64,000 nucleotides of DNA from Holophagaceae bacterium (GCA_025363715.1 JANYLR010000010.1:31403-95402); one strand, 5' to 3'. Positions 43,653 through 52,891 are shown, counted from the first letter of the stretch. Numbers and translations: made by a program. The notes: a model not told the origin generated them from the sequence alone.

Positions 43653-44149
43653 GAAGTCCTCTTGGCGGGCAGGTGGTGATGCTGCGGAAACGACTTGAGA
43701 AGCAGCCAGGGATCTTGCTCGAAGACGATCCCGAGCTACCAGATTTCCAGATCCACCTGGAAAGGCACGGTGTAGTTCGGTGAAGAATGCGTAGGGTTTT
43801 AACGGGCTCTTCATCGGCCTTTTTCGTGCTCCATGTGCTGTGCAGATAGGCTTTTGGATCCTCCTTTGGGCTTTGGCTGATTCCCAGAACCTCCAGCAAT
43901 TCCGCCCGCTGCCCACCCGCGATCCAGTCACGAAGACACTCATCAGTCGGCTGTACAGGCGGATTGTGTCGCTAGAACTCTGCTCTGCCCTGCTTCGCGC
44001 GGCAGGCCGCTAGGCGTGATCGAATGCCGTCGAGGCGTTGGACGGGGAACTTGAGATTCTGCTCCGCCTGGTATCAACCAAGGAACCACCCGGGCCAAGT
44101 CGCTGACATGGGGCTGGCAGGATACACATGGCCCAGGGGGTCAGGGGCC
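43653..44149 (-). other. 497-bp region with possible decayed coding sequence
   Basis: No intact gene. On the minus strand between about 43960 and 43700, protein-like text appears but shifts frame and contains stops (DECLRDWIAGGQRAELLEVL in one frame, FFTELHRAFP in another, VPFQVDLEIW in a third). This looks like a frameshifted remnant; I cannot name its family. The dsbD promoter should lie in the same interval. Confidence 0.3.
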
Positions 44150-45745
44150 TCAGATCTGGATGTCCAGGCAGGCCCGGAAGCCGGGTTCGAGGTTCTCCAG
44201 GCTGAGGCCCCAGCCCTCGTTCCGGGCGAGGTTGCGCAGCATGAGGAGGCCCAGGTGCTGGCCGGGTTTGGCGGAGAGCCCGGGGGCGGGCACCCCCTGG
44301 AGATGGCCTTCCGCCAGTGCCTGCATGATTTCCGCTGGAAGGCCGGGGCCTTCGTCCTGGACTCTCAACGCGATGAATCCCTTCTCCTGGGCGGCTCGCA
44401 ATTCCACGATGCCCTCCCCGTGCAGCAGGGCGTTTTCCAGCAGCGTCACGAGGGCGGTCCGGAGGGAAGAGACCGGTGCATGGAACCGGACGCTCGAACC
44501 GTAGACCTCGAGCAGACGTCCCTTGCCTTCGAAGGCCGGGGTCAGTTCCTCGTCGAGGGCTTCGAAAAAGGCGTCATCGATCTGGTCATCGGTGGGTTCT
44601 TGGGTGCCGGGCCGGGATTGCTCCAGCCCCCGTTCGATGAGGCGAGTCAGCTGGGTGATCTCGCTGCCGATCTGCAGGAGGTGGGACTGCCTGGTTTCGC
44701 GATCCAGGTCCTCGTTCAGCACCGTGTCACAGCGGGAGCGGAGTACGGCCAGGGGCGTCTTGAGGCTGTGGGCCAGGGAAGCGAGCTGGTTCGCCTGGAT
44801 GCGCTCCCTCTGCTGAGAGAACAGGAACAAAGCCAGGCCCAGGCCGCTGATCCCCACCAGGGCTCCGTAGGTCAGCCAGGCCATGCGGCGGCGGAAATGA
44901 TAGGCATCCCGGAAGCTCTGGAACTCAAGGGGCGCCATCATCACCACGGCGTACCAATAGTCCCCGAAGAGGTGGCTCAGGTTGGGGGCATAACGGAAGG
45001 GCGCGTCCCTGAGGTCCGTGACCTGCAGGGTGCGGGGTGCGGCACTGCCTTCGGGGCCGGTGAGGACGAGGCGGTTCCCCAGCTTCTTGATCTGGTCGCG
45101 GTAGTTCGGCGAAAACAGGACCCCGAACCGGTACCCGTCCTTGGTCCCCAGGTTCAGCTCCAGCCACCGCTCGACCTCGGGACTGCCCGGCGTCCAGGTC
45201 TTCAAGTGCCACCACTGGCCATCGAACACGATGACCGCACCCTTGCCCTGCCAGGCCTCTGCCCTCGGTCCTTCGGGAATCCAGCGGCGGTGATCCGTGG
45301 TGGCGGCCAGGGCCCTGTTCACCCAGTCCCGGGGCTGGATCGCTTCCAGGGCGGTGGCGCGTCGAAGCCGGTCCTTCTGCCGAACCCAGACACGGTCGGC
45401 CTTGGCGTCGATGAGCGCCTCGGTGAGGCACTCTTGGGACAGGTACTTCTGCAAGTCAGGTTCATCGCCCCGGGTGAATTCCGGCAGGCCGCTGGCGGCG
45501 TGCTGCCAGACCTGGGGGAGGCGGCCAGCCTTGTTCAAGGCTTCGACGAACCAGCGGTCCTGGGTCTTGATGGACCACCCTTCGAGCCACCAGCGGGGCA
45601 CCAGGGCCAGGAGGGCGCAAACACAGGCCCAGAGCGCCAGCACGGACCAGGCCGCCACCCTGTGGCTGGGCAGCCGAAAGGCCCGAACCCAGCGGCCCGG
45701 GCTCAGGGCCCGGGGCCGGGTTCGGCTCAGGTACAGGATGGCCAT
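44150..45745 (-). CDS. Sensor histidine kinase
   Basis: A 531-residue kinase: TM1 (about 31-50), a ~235-residue extracytoplasmic sensor without a family I recognise, TM2 (about 288-309), then DHp with His326 in ASLAHSLKTPLAVLRS and an ATPase domain (LLENALLHGEG, VQDEGPGLPAE, HLGLLMLRN). The HSLKTPL form of the H-box resembles PhoQ-type kinases. It is the last gene of a series whose first gene is an OmpR-type regulator (50149-50859), with a receptor and a thioredoxin between; regulator and kinase are probably a pair. Confidence 0.85.
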   Translation of the reverse strand: MAILYLSRTRPRALSPGRWVRAFRLPSHRVAAWSVLALWACVCALLALVPRWWLEGWSIKTQDRWFVEALNKAGRLPQVWQHAASGLPEFTRGDEPDLQKYLSQECLTEALIDAKADRVWVRQKDRLRRATALEAIQPRDWVNRALAATTDHRRWIPEGPRAEAWQGKGAVIVFDGQWWHLKTWTPGSPEVERWLELNLGTKDGYRFGVLFSPNYRDQIKKLGNRLVLTGPEGSAAPRTLQVTDLRDAPFRYAPNLSHLFGDYWYAVVMMAPLEFQSFRDAYHFRRRMAWLTYGALVGISGLGLALFLFSQQRERIQANQLASLAHSLKTPLAVLRSRCDTVLNEDLDRETRQSHLLQIGSEITQLTRLIERGLEQSRPGTQEPTDDQIDDAFFEALDEELTPAFEGKGRLLEVYGSSVRFHAPVSSLRTALVTLLENALLHGEGIVELRAAQEKGFIALRVQDEGPGLPAEIMQALAEGHLQGVPAPGLSAKPGQHLGLLMLRNLARNEGWGLSLENLEPGFRACLDIQI

Positions 45746-45795
45746 GCTGAAATCCTAGTGGGTGGAAGCCCTCTCCGCCCAGAACCAGCGCAGGA

Positions 45796-46929
45796 TTATT
45801 TGGAGCCCGGGAGGTATTTTTCGAGGGTCTGGTCCAGCTTGTCCCCCCGCAGATCCTCCGTGGTTGCCAGGATCTTCCCGTCGGGGCCGACCAGCAGAAC
45901 GTGTGGGATGCCCCGCACCTGGAAAGTCGCATTGAGGGCCTTGGCGAGCTCACCCTGGGGAAAGGCATGGCGCCAGGGCATGGGGTGCCCGGGATCCTTG
46001 CGGAAGGTGGTGATGTCTTGGGCCTTCTTGTCCCAGGAAAGGCTAAGCACCTCCAGGCCCCGCCCCTGATACTTGGCAAAGGCCTTGTGCAGGTTGGGCA
46101 GCTCGGCCCTGCAGGGCCCACACCAGGTGGCCCAGAAATCCAGGAGCCAGTACTTGCCCTTGAAGGTGGCGGGCGTGATCTCCAGATTGGCCTTGTCAAA
46201 ATCCTTCACCTTGAAGGCTGGAATCTGGTTGCCCACCTTCGGCGCCACGAGGTCGTCCTTGGCGGCCTGAATGAGCCATTCGCGCCACTTGGCAATGGCC
46301 GGATGGCCCGGCGCGAAGGCCTCCAGGCGGTCCACATAGGCCTTGGTCGCAGGCACCAGTCGGGGCCTGGAATTCAGGTCCGCGCCGGCGAGCAGAGCCT
46401 GGATTCTGACTTCTCGGGAGGGGTTCTTTTCGAACACCTGCTCCAGGTAGGCGAAGGCCCTCTGGGCGGCCTCCGCTTCCTTCTGGGGCACGAAGCCCCC
46501 GCCGCTGGCATGCCAGGCGATGAAGCAAAGGTAGTCGGGCTTCACGGCGGCGACGAGTTCCAGGGCCGGAGAATCCGGGGGAACCTGGGCGGCCAGCTCC
46601 AGCCCGAAGCTGTTGTCGATCGAGGACAGCAGATCCCGCACGTCCTCCGGAATGGCTTTTGAATTTGGAATCTTCGCTTCCAGCAGGAACTGGCGGGCCA
46701 CCAGCAGGATCTGCCGGATCTCGGGTTGGGTTTCCCGGACGAGGCGCGCGTAGACGAGATCGAGGAGGGCTTCCTTGGGAAGGGGTTTCTTCTCGGCCTT
46801 GAGACGGGGAAGGTCCTTGAGGAGGGTGGCGTACTTCGCCACGAGGGCATGGGCGTCCTCGGCGGGCGCCGCCGCTGTGATGGCTGGCAGTGCCAGGATT
46901 GAAAGGGCAAGACAGGTGCAGAGTCGCAT
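45796..46929 (-). CDS. Exported TlpA-like thioredoxin-domain protein
   Basis: A 377-residue protein with signal peptide (about 1-20), a ~200-residue helical N-terminal region of unknown fold, and a C-terminal TlpA/ResA-like thioredoxin domain (about 245-375) with WATWCGPCRAELP and cis-Pro in RGIPHVLLVGPDG. It probably reduces disulfides in the periplasm or maintains the neighbouring receptor system. It lies between the Oar-like receptor and the histidine kinase, with a stable hairpin upstream of its start. Confidence 0.82.
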   Translation of the reverse strand: MRLCTCLALSILALPAITAAAPAEDAHALVAKYATLLKDLPRLKAEKKPLPKEALLDLVYARLVRETQPEIRQILLVARQFLLEAKIPNSKAIPEDVRDLLSSIDNSFGLELAAQVPPDSPALELVAAVKPDYLCFIAWHASGGGFVPQKEAEAAQRAFAYLEQVFEKNPSREVRIQALLAGADLNSRPRLVPATKAYVDRLEAFAPGHPAIAKWREWLIQAAKDDLVAPKVGNQIPAFKVKDFDKANLEITPATFKGKYWLLDFWATWCGPCRAELPNLHKAFAKYQGRGLEVLSLSWDKKAQDITTFRKDPGHPMPWRHAFPQGELAKALNATFQVRGIPHVLLVGPDGKILATTEDLRGDKLDQTLEKYLPGSK

Positions 46930-46945
46930 GGGATTCCTGGCAGTC

Positions 46946-46975
46946 GCCTGGGAAGGCTTGGGGACCTTCCCAGGC
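46946..46975 (-). other. Intercistronic hairpin between receptor and TlpA-like genes
   Basis: A perfect 11-bp stem (GCCTGGGAAGG / CCTTCCCAGGC) with an 8-nt loop, 31 bp after the receptor stop and 17 bp before the next start. No T-run follows, so it is more likely an mRNA-stability or attenuation element than a full terminator. Confidence 0.55.
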
Positions 46976-47005
46976 AGGGCGTGTTCAAAGGGGTGGTCTT
47001 CCCGG

Positions 47006-49951
47006 TTAGAAGCGGAAGCCCAGCTTCACCTGGATGATTCGAGGGTCAGTAAAGGCTCCGACGGTCCCGTCCCCAAAGGGGCCGGTCTTGTTAGGCGCGG
47101 CCCTGAAGGCGGGGTTGGACCACCAATCCGCGGGATAGGCGGAGGGATCGGTGTAGACATTCCCCTGTCCGTCCATGAGGACCGACGAGTTGAACTTGTA
47201 CATGGGCATCATGTGGTTGAAGATGTTCTTCACATCCAGGGCCGCGAAGAGGGCCACCTTCTTGGTCAGCTTCAGGTCGTAGCCCAGGTGGAAGTCGAAC
47301 CGGTACATCTCGGGCCACCACTCGGGGTCGTTCTTGAAGGTGCGGTCGAGATCGGGGGAGTAGCCCTGGTTGGCGATGGCATCCGGCGTGAAACCGAAAA
47401 TGTCGCGGTACCCCTTGAAGCTCTTCGACCAGTAGTTGCCCAGCAGTGAAGTGGTCAGGGTGCCGTATTTTCCCAGGTCCAGGCGGTAGGTCAGGTCCAG
47501 GTGGGTCATGAAGGGCGTCGTCGAGGATGACCACTGGCCGGGCTGTGGCCCGTAGGGGGACACCAGGTCGTTGGGAATCAGGCCGCCGAAGTCGTTCCGG
47601 TAGGTGTTGTTGCCCTGCCCGCCGTTGGCCCGTGCGCCGGTCCAGCAGAGGTTTCCGCCTGCGCTGAGGGCGGGGGTGAACTGGCGCCGGTACTGAAGCT
47701 GGAGGCTGATGGTCCGGGCCTCGGCGCCGGGATCGTTCCAGAGCACGATGGGTGCCGTCCCAGGTGCGAGGCCGGGGGCGCCGTCCCAACGATCGTCAAT
47801 GTAGCGGTCCTGCACTTTGTACAGCAGGGTGGCGATGAAGTTCTGCACCTGGTCGGTGTAGTGGTAGTTCAGGGTGGCTTCCCGGCTTCGTGGCGGCTTG
47901 ATATCCGAAGCCACGCTCGTCTGCCGGTTGGTGACGGGGTTGGCGCTCTGGAAATAGGGATTGGCCAGGCCGGTCACCCCAGGGGCTTTGCCCCAGACAT
48001 TCCAGTTCACGGACCCGTCGGGATTGAGGGCATCCGCGCCAGTTCCCGCCCCGTAGTAGGTGTACATGCGCACCGGTACGCTGCCCGTGACTGTGGCTTG
48101 GCTGAAGTCGCCGGTATTGGTCAGCCCGGCGTATTCCGCGACACTGAGGCCGAACACATGCTTGCCGTCGCCCTTCAGGTCATAGCTGAGGCTGGCTCGG
48201 GGCGTGAAGGCCGTGGGCGAGAAGGTGTCCCCTTCGGGCGAGCTGGTGTACTTGTAGCGGTCCAGGCGGGCGCCATAGGTGAGGTTCCAGTGAGAACCAA
48301 TGCGCCAGACATCGTTGGCGTAGAGCCCGGTCACTCGCAGGTCCCGCCGGCCTTGAAGTGGGTCGAACTCAATCAGGCGCGTCCGCAGGGAATTGCCAGT
48401 GGCCATGGCGCGGTACTGACGGTCCATGCTGGGCGGCGCGGCACTGGTCCAGCCGTTGAAGTAGATTTCTGCCCTGGAAGGCGTCATGCCGATGAAACCC
48501 GCGTCGGGAGCGGTGTTGCCCATGGTCTGGTAGTTGCTGTAGTAGTCCTGCAACCCCGCTTCCACTTTGTGGTCGGCGACCAACCAGGTGAAATTCAGCC
48601 CGAATGTCGTGATCTTTTCCTTGGCGAGGGGTCTATTGACAGCGCCATTGTCGTAATTGTCGCCGGAGCCCTTCGTGGACTTGTCCATCCAGGTGATGAT
48701 TCCGGGGCCGCCCGGTGAACCCGTCCCGGGGCCTCCCGTCTGCGTGTGGGTTTGGGAGAGCTTCACGTCCAGTTGCAGGTTGCTGCTCAGGATCCCGAGG
48801 TAGCCCAGGGAGTAGAAGCCGCGGTCGGATTTGGAGGGCCCGGAGGTGGTGGCGAGGCTGCTCTGGCCGGTGCCATTCGAGCCTTGGGTCGAGGTGCTCA
48901 GGGAGTGCTGCCAGGCCGCGGAAAGGCGGTGGTCGGTGTTGACCTGCCAGTCCAGCTTGAGGTCCCGGGTGGACTGCTGCGACTCGCTGGTGTAATCGAA
49001 GGAAGGAAACAAGCCGCTTCGGAGGGAGGTGTTCACGACCGTGGTCTTGGACGGGGTCTGCGTCTGGTACCCCACGGTGAAGAACAGCTTGTCCTTGATG
49101 ATCGGCCCCAGGATGGTCCAGGACTGCAGGTCCGTGACATGCCTGGGCACCGTCCGGCTATTCGTAAAGGCAGACTGTCTGGGCAGGGCGTTCCAGGAGT
49201 TGCTGAAGAGCTCATGGGTCGTGGAGCCCGTGAACTCGTTCGTGCCGCTCTTGCTGACGGTATCCACCATGGCGCCGGTAAACCTGCCGTACTTGGCGGA
49301 CACACCCGTGGTGAGCACCTGGATCTGCTCGATGAGATCCCGATTGACCTGGAGGACCGATTGGCCCGACCCCGCCGACCTGGCCTCGATCCCGTCGTAC
49401 ATGAAGCTGTTCTGGTTGTCCTGCGAACCGTTGAAGTTGTATCCCCCGCTGGGGGTGCCCGGCATCGTGACGATGAGGGCATTCAGAGGATCCCCGATGA
49501 TGGGCAGGCTGCGCAGCGCCTCCTGGGTGAAGGTCGCGCCAATCAGGGCCGTGCTGGTGTCGGCGCCGGCCTGAGGGGGCGCGTAGGCCACCACTTCAAC
49601 CACGGCACCGGCCATCGGTTGCATGGCAATGTTCAACTGGCCGACCTGGTTCACCACCACAGTCACTTGCATGGTGATGTCTGCCATGCCTTCGGCGTGG
49701 ACTCTCAGCTTGGCCCCGCCCGGAATCAGCTGAGAGAAGAGAAACTGTCCCTTCGCATCGGTGCGGGTTTCGATGGTGCCGCGTCCCGCATCCAGCCGGA
49801 CCAGCGCGGCGGCGATGGGAACCCCATTGGGCCCTTTGACCGTTCCCCCAATGCCTCCGGAAGCGTTGCTCTGGGCATACAGAGCGCCCGAGGAGGCGAC
49901 GAGGAGGGCGCAGATTCGGGCTGCACCCAGGTTGCGGATGGATGACTGCAT
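47006..49951 (-). CDS. Oar-like TonB-dependent receptor with carboxypeptidase-regulatory domain
   Basis: A 981-residue outer-membrane protein: signal peptide (about 1-26), carboxypeptidase-regulatory-like beta domain (about 30-105: GGIGGTVKGPNGVPIAAALV), plug (about 110-240: ALRSLPIIGDPLNALIVTMPG, NQNSFMYDGIEA) and a large barrel ending in LGFRF. This architecture is common in acidobacteria for transport of oligosaccharides, peptides or proteins. AGGAGG site before 49951. It follows the response-regulator gene across an AT-rich promoter, and precedes TlpA-like and kinase genes. Substrate unknown. Confidence 0.88.
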   Translation of the reverse strand: MQSSIRNLGAARICALLVASSGALYAQSNASGGIGGTVKGPNGVPIAAALVRLDAGRGTIETRTDAKGQFLFSQLIPGGAKLRVHAEGMADITMQVTVVVNQVGQLNIAMQPMAGAVVEVVAYAPPQAGADTSTALIGATFTQEALRSLPIIGDPLNALIVTMPGTPSGGYNFNGSQDNQNSFMYDGIEARSAGSGQSVLQVNRDLIEQIQVLTTGVSAKYGRFTGAMVDTVSKSGTNEFTGSTTHELFSNSWNALPRQSAFTNSRTVPRHVTDLQSWTILGPIIKDKLFFTVGYQTQTPSKTTVVNTSLRSGLFPSFDYTSESQQSTRDLKLDWQVNTDHRLSAAWQHSLSTSTQGSNGTGQSSLATTSGPSKSDRGFYSLGYLGILSSNLQLDVKLSQTHTQTGGPGTGSPGGPGIITWMDKSTKGSGDNYDNGAVNRPLAKEKITTFGLNFTWLVADHKVEAGLQDYYSNYQTMGNTAPDAGFIGMTPSRAEIYFNGWTSAAPPSMDRQYRAMATGNSLRTRLIEFDPLQGRRDLRVTGLYANDVWRIGSHWNLTYGARLDRYKYTSSPEGDTFSPTAFTPRASLSYDLKGDGKHVFGLSVAEYAGLTNTGDFSQATVTGSVPVRMYTYYGAGTGADALNPDGSVNWNVWGKAPGVTGLANPYFQSANPVTNRQTSVASDIKPPRSREATLNYHYTDQVQNFIATLLYKVQDRYIDDRWDGAPGLAPGTAPIVLWNDPGAEARTISLQLQYRRQFTPALSAGGNLCWTGARANGGQGNNTYRNDFGGLIPNDLVSPYGPQPGQWSSSTTPFMTHLDLTYRLDLGKYGTLTTSLLGNYWSKSFKGYRDIFGFTPDAIANQGYSPDLDRTFKNDPEWWPEMYRFDFHLGYDLKLTKKVALFAALDVKNIFNHMMPMYKFNSSVLMDGQGNVYTDPSAYPADWWSNPAFRAAPNKTGPFGDGTVGAFTDPRIIQVKLGFRF

Positions 49952-50020
49952 GGGGTCCTCCTGGGGGAATGGGGTGGGGAGTGCGGTTCCCGTGGGTTGC
50001 CCAATGGTGGACCGCTTCAT

Positions 50021-50148
50021 GAGGTACCTTTCTAAGAAGTCAAGCGAAAAGAGTGTAAATATTTAATGAAATGACGAGTGTATTTTAAGTCATTTAAATA
50101 CAATTTTAAAGGTTCATGCTTCAGGTTTGTCATTTCTGAATAAGCTCC
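50021..50148 (-). promoter_or_regulatory. AT-rich promoter region of the Oar-like receptor with ATGAC repeats
   Basis: This stretch is sharply AT-rich against its surroundings. It contains GAAATGAC (50068-50075), GTCATTTA (50089-50096) and GTCATTTC (50129-50136), i.e. three copies of AAATGAC in mixed orientation, upstream of the receptor start. The adjacent OmpR-type regulator is the natural candidate to bind them (inference). Confidence 0.45.
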
Positions 50149-50859
50149 TCAGTGAACGGGCAGCAACCACCGGTAGCCCTCCCGCTCCAGCGTCTGGATG
50201 ACCGGGTGCTCGTCACTGTCCCCCAGTTTCCTTCGAAGGGTCTGGATGTGTTTGTCCACCGTGCGCAGCGTCGGGCGGGCGTCATGTTCCCAGGCCAGGT
50301 TCACCAGATCCTGGCGAGAGTGGACACGGCCCGGGTGGGCGGTCATGACCTCCAGCAGTCGGAACTCCTTCATGCTCAGGTTCAAATCCACCCGGCCCCG
50401 GTGTACCGTGAACTGCACCAGGTTGATCTTGAAGGGGCCACTCACGAGGGCCCGCTTGGCCGCCTCGGGAGGGCCCGCGCGTCGAAGGATGGCGCGGATG
50501 CGCGCCACCAGTTCCAGCATGGCGAAGGGCTTCGACAGGTAATCGTCGGCGCCGTAGTGGAGCCCCTGGATGCGATCCTCGCTGCCGGCCCGGGAGGTCA
50601 GGATGAGCACCGGCACCTTGTCCTGCTTACGCCGCAGGGCTCGCAGTACCTCGAAGCCGCCGATCCCCGGCAGCCCAAGGTCCAGGACGATGAGATCCGC
50701 AGGGTGGGCCGCGTGGCGCTCCAGGGCGGTTTCGCCGTCGGTTGCCACCACCACGGCGAAACCCTCCGCCGCCAGGTTGGTCTCGACCAACTCGGCCAGG
50801 ACACTCTCGTCTTCGACGACGAGAATCCGAGAGCTGGGTGGGGTCGGTGGGGGGGGCAT
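50149..50859 (-). CDS. OmpR-family response regulator
   Basis: A 236-residue regulator; receiver domain (about 11-125) with VEDES, phospho-Asp60 in LIVLDLGLPGIGG and LSKPFA; winged-helix domain (about 140-235) with DLNLSMKEFRLLEVM and TVDKHIQTLRRKLGD. Start at 50859 has a GGAGG site 4 bp upstream. It opens a minus-strand series regulator, receptor, TlpA-like protein, kinase, and most likely controls the receptor promoter. Confidence 0.9.
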   Translation of the reverse strand: MPPPPTPPSSRILVVEDESVLAELVETNLAAEGFAVVVATDGETALERHAAHPADLIVLDLGLPGIGGFEVLRALRRKQDKVPVLILTSRAGSEDRIQGLHYGADDYLSKPFAMLELVARIRAILRRAGPPEAAKRALVSGPFKINLVQFTVHRGRVDLNLSMKEFRLLEVMTAHPGRVHSRQDLVNLAWEHDARPTLRTVDKHIQTLRRKLGDSDEHPVIQTLEREGYRWLLPVH

Positions 50860-50973
50860 AGGCCTCCAGCATACGTTCAGAACCCGCGAAAATGCCTGGG
50901 CCCCCTGTGACGAGGTTGGACTTCGCTGCAACCGTCCCTGGGCGCGTGTTCGTAGATCCGCCCTAAGCAGGCC

Positions 50974-52254
50974 CTACAAAAGAAGGAAATCCCTTCGGAC
51001 GCTTTCCAGTTTCTGGCGGGGAAGCCCGGCCAGCTGGGCGAACTCGCCGAAGGATTGCACGGCTGCCGCCACGTCTCCGAGGATTTTCGCCGGGCTGCGA
51101 ACGCCGAACCGTTCCGCGTCCTCCATGAGATCGGCCCGCCCGATGCCGCTGAACTTGCCATTGACGGCCAGCTGGTGCTGGAAGGTCCACTGCCCGTCCG
51201 GGTTGTAGGCATGGGTCACGTCGTAGGCGGGCGCCAGGGCCCAGGCCGTCGCGCCCTGCTTCAGGAGGAAGGAGAGGTTCTTGGTGTGGTCGTCGCAGTT
51301 CCGGGCCATCACGTTGAAGGCCATCCGCCGGAACAACTCGTCCACCGCGCCAGGCCCCAGGCGCAGCGCCGCGAGGGTCATGAAGGCCTGGGCGTAGCTG
51401 TGGGTGGACAGCTGCTTGAAATCCATGTGTTCCATGGCGCACAGCGTCTGGAGGTGGTGCCGCAGGTTCCCCTCCCGATCGAAGCGGCGGGTCATGAAGT
51501 GGGCCCGCCCGTTCTCCTGGAGCAGGCGGCAGTCCGTCATCTGGATCCCCGCGGCCCGGGCCATGAGGTGATAGGCGTACTCCGTCCGGCCGAAGTCCAG
51601 GCCCTTGCCCAGCCCCGGGTCGGCACCCACCCCATCGAATTTGAGCAGCCAATGCTCGAAGCCCGGCTCCGTGTCGAACTGCCCGCTTCGCAGCTCTGCG
51701 GTGATCGGGTTCCAGGCGACCACTGCCTTCGCGCGGGCCCCTCCGGCGGAGGTCCCCACGGAGATGATCTGGTTCAGAGCGGCTTCGGCCGTGGTCTCGC
51801 TCGACAGATCGCCCTGCACGGCCTTCCGCGCCGCCTCGACCAGGGCCTGCATCTGCAGGGCCGACCTGCTGTCGGTCCGGGTACCCAGCGCCGGCCGGAA
51901 CTCCAGGGCCCCCATGCCCCGCTTGCCCATGTAGGCCAGGCGGTCCAGGGTCGTGATGGAGTCGCGGGTGCGGCCCCGGCGGGCCATCCAGGCATCGATC
52001 AGGGCGTTCCCGAAATCATCCGGGAGGGCATCCGAAAGCAGGCCCGGCAGCCGCCGATAGGTCGCCTCCGGAAGATCCGTAAAGATCATTGGGCCCCGGT
52101 ACCCCGCCACCGGCAGCTTCTGGGGGGCCAGCTCGAGGCCCGAGGCCAGCCACTCCGGGGCATAGGCGAAGGCGTAGTATCCCCACCTCGGGTCGAGGGC
52201 CACCGCGCCAACCCGCTGCCCCCAGGCCCGCACCTCGATGGCCTTGGAGCTCAT
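50974..52254 (-). CDS. hipA: HipA-like Ser/Thr kinase toxin
   Basis: A 426-residue HipA-family protein. N-terminal HipA domain with LPDDFGNALIDAW; Gly-rich loop SVGTSAGGARAKAVV; C-terminal kinase core with DFKQLS, the catalytic NCDDHTKNLSFLL and metal-binding AYDVTHAYNP. In characterised systems HipA phosphorylates glutamyl-tRNA synthetase or other targets, and HipB neutralises it. It overlaps the HipB-like gene by 4 bp. All kinase motifs look intact, so it is probably functional. Confidence 0.9.
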   Translation of the reverse strand: MSSKAIEVRAWGQRVGAVALDPRWGYYAFAYAPEWLASGLELAPQKLPVAGYRGPMIFTDLPEATYRRLPGLLSDALPDDFGNALIDAWMARRGRTRDSITTLDRLAYMGKRGMGALEFRPALGTRTDSRSALQMQALVEAARKAVQGDLSSETTAEAALNQIISVGTSAGGARAKAVVAWNPITAELRSGQFDTEPGFEHWLLKFDGVGADPGLGKGLDFGRTEYAYHLMARAAGIQMTDCRLLQENGRAHFMTRRFDREGNLRHHLQTLCAMEHMDFKQLSTHSYAQAFMTLAALRLGPGAVDELFRRMAFNVMARNCDDHTKNLSFLLKQGATAWALAPAYDVTHAYNPDGQWTFQHQLAVNGKFSGIGRADLMEDAERFGVRSPAKILGDVAAAVQSFGEFAQLAGLPRQKLESVRRDFLLL

Positions 52255-52562
52255 CCCTTCCTCCGTTTCTTGACCACCCGGCTACGCATTCGGGGACGCT
52301 CCAGGAGGGCCAGGGGATCCACCGTCGGCGCCGCCGGGAAGAGGTGGTTCAGGCCCTCCAGAGCCCCCAGGGCTTTCAGCACCCGCAGGAGGGTGCCGAC
52401 GCTGGAACCACGGCCCTGCTCCAGGGTCCGGACCGTCCGGTCCGACACCCCGGCCAACTCTGCCACTTCTGTCTGCTCCAGACCCCGGCGGATCCGGAAC
52501 TCGCGGGCCTGCTTGCCCAGTTCGAGCTCCAGTTCGGGAATGGTCTTGAAGTCATATTGCAT
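52251..52562 (-). CDS. hipB: HipB-like antitoxin, XRE-family regulator
   Basis: A 103-residue protein with a Cro/C1-type helix-turn-helix (about 20-75: REFRIRRGLEQTEVAELAGVSDRTVRTLEQG) and a basic C-terminus. The start at 52562 follows an AAGGAAGG site; an upstream in-frame start at 52601 is possible. It should bind and inhibit HipA and repress its own promoter. A palindrome covers the -35 element of that promoter. Confidence 0.88.
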   Translation of the reverse strand: MQYDFKTIPELELELGKQAREFRIRRGLEQTEVAELAGVSDRTVRTLEQGRGSSVGTLLRVLKALGALEGLNHLFPAAPTVDPLALLERPRMRSRVVKKRRKG

Positions 52563-52630
52563 AATCAGATCTTTCCTTCCTTTATAGATCAAGTGACTCA
52601 ATTTACCGGAACTATTTATTCGTCAATTCA

Positions 52631-52678
52631 AATTTAGGTTGATCCCTACGATTGTCAACAATCGGAATGTTTATTCCG
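52631..52678 (-). promoter_or_regulatory. hipBA promoter and candidate HipB operators
   Basis: On the minus strand TTGACA (52658-52653) and TAAATT (52636-52631) with a 16-bp spacer form a promoter 70 bp before hipB. The palindrome CGATTGTCAACAATCG (52649-52664) covers the -35 box, and a second, CGGAATGTTTATTCCG (52663-52678), abuts it. Confidence 0.6.
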
Positions 52679-52863
52679 CCCGAAGAACATCCTCCGTCGT
52701 TGAAGGAAGACTTCTTCCTCTCATGGAGCCTTAAAGCAAGAACGGCTGTCCTTCGCCCGTGTCGACGCTCCTGCATCGGCGCCCCGCGACAGCAAACATG
52801 GCGCGGGTACCTGCTGTTCAGATAGGGCATCAACGGCGCCTAAACCGATTACGAAGAATTTCG

Positions 52864-52891
52864 TTGACGACTACGAAACTTGTCGTATCTT
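52864..52891 (+). promoter_or_regulatory. blaI-type promoter with internal operator
   Basis: TTGACG (52864-52869), 16-bp spacer, TATCTT (52886-52891). The spacer contains nested inverted repeats ACGAC...GTCGT (52867-52886) and TACGA...TCGTA (52872-52887), placed as expected for autorepression by a BlaI-type protein. Confidence 0.6.

Noticed and set aside
43653..43943. Upstream extension of dsbD
   Set aside because: The signal peptide starts at 43652 with an AGAGGA site; upstream text is not DsbD-like.
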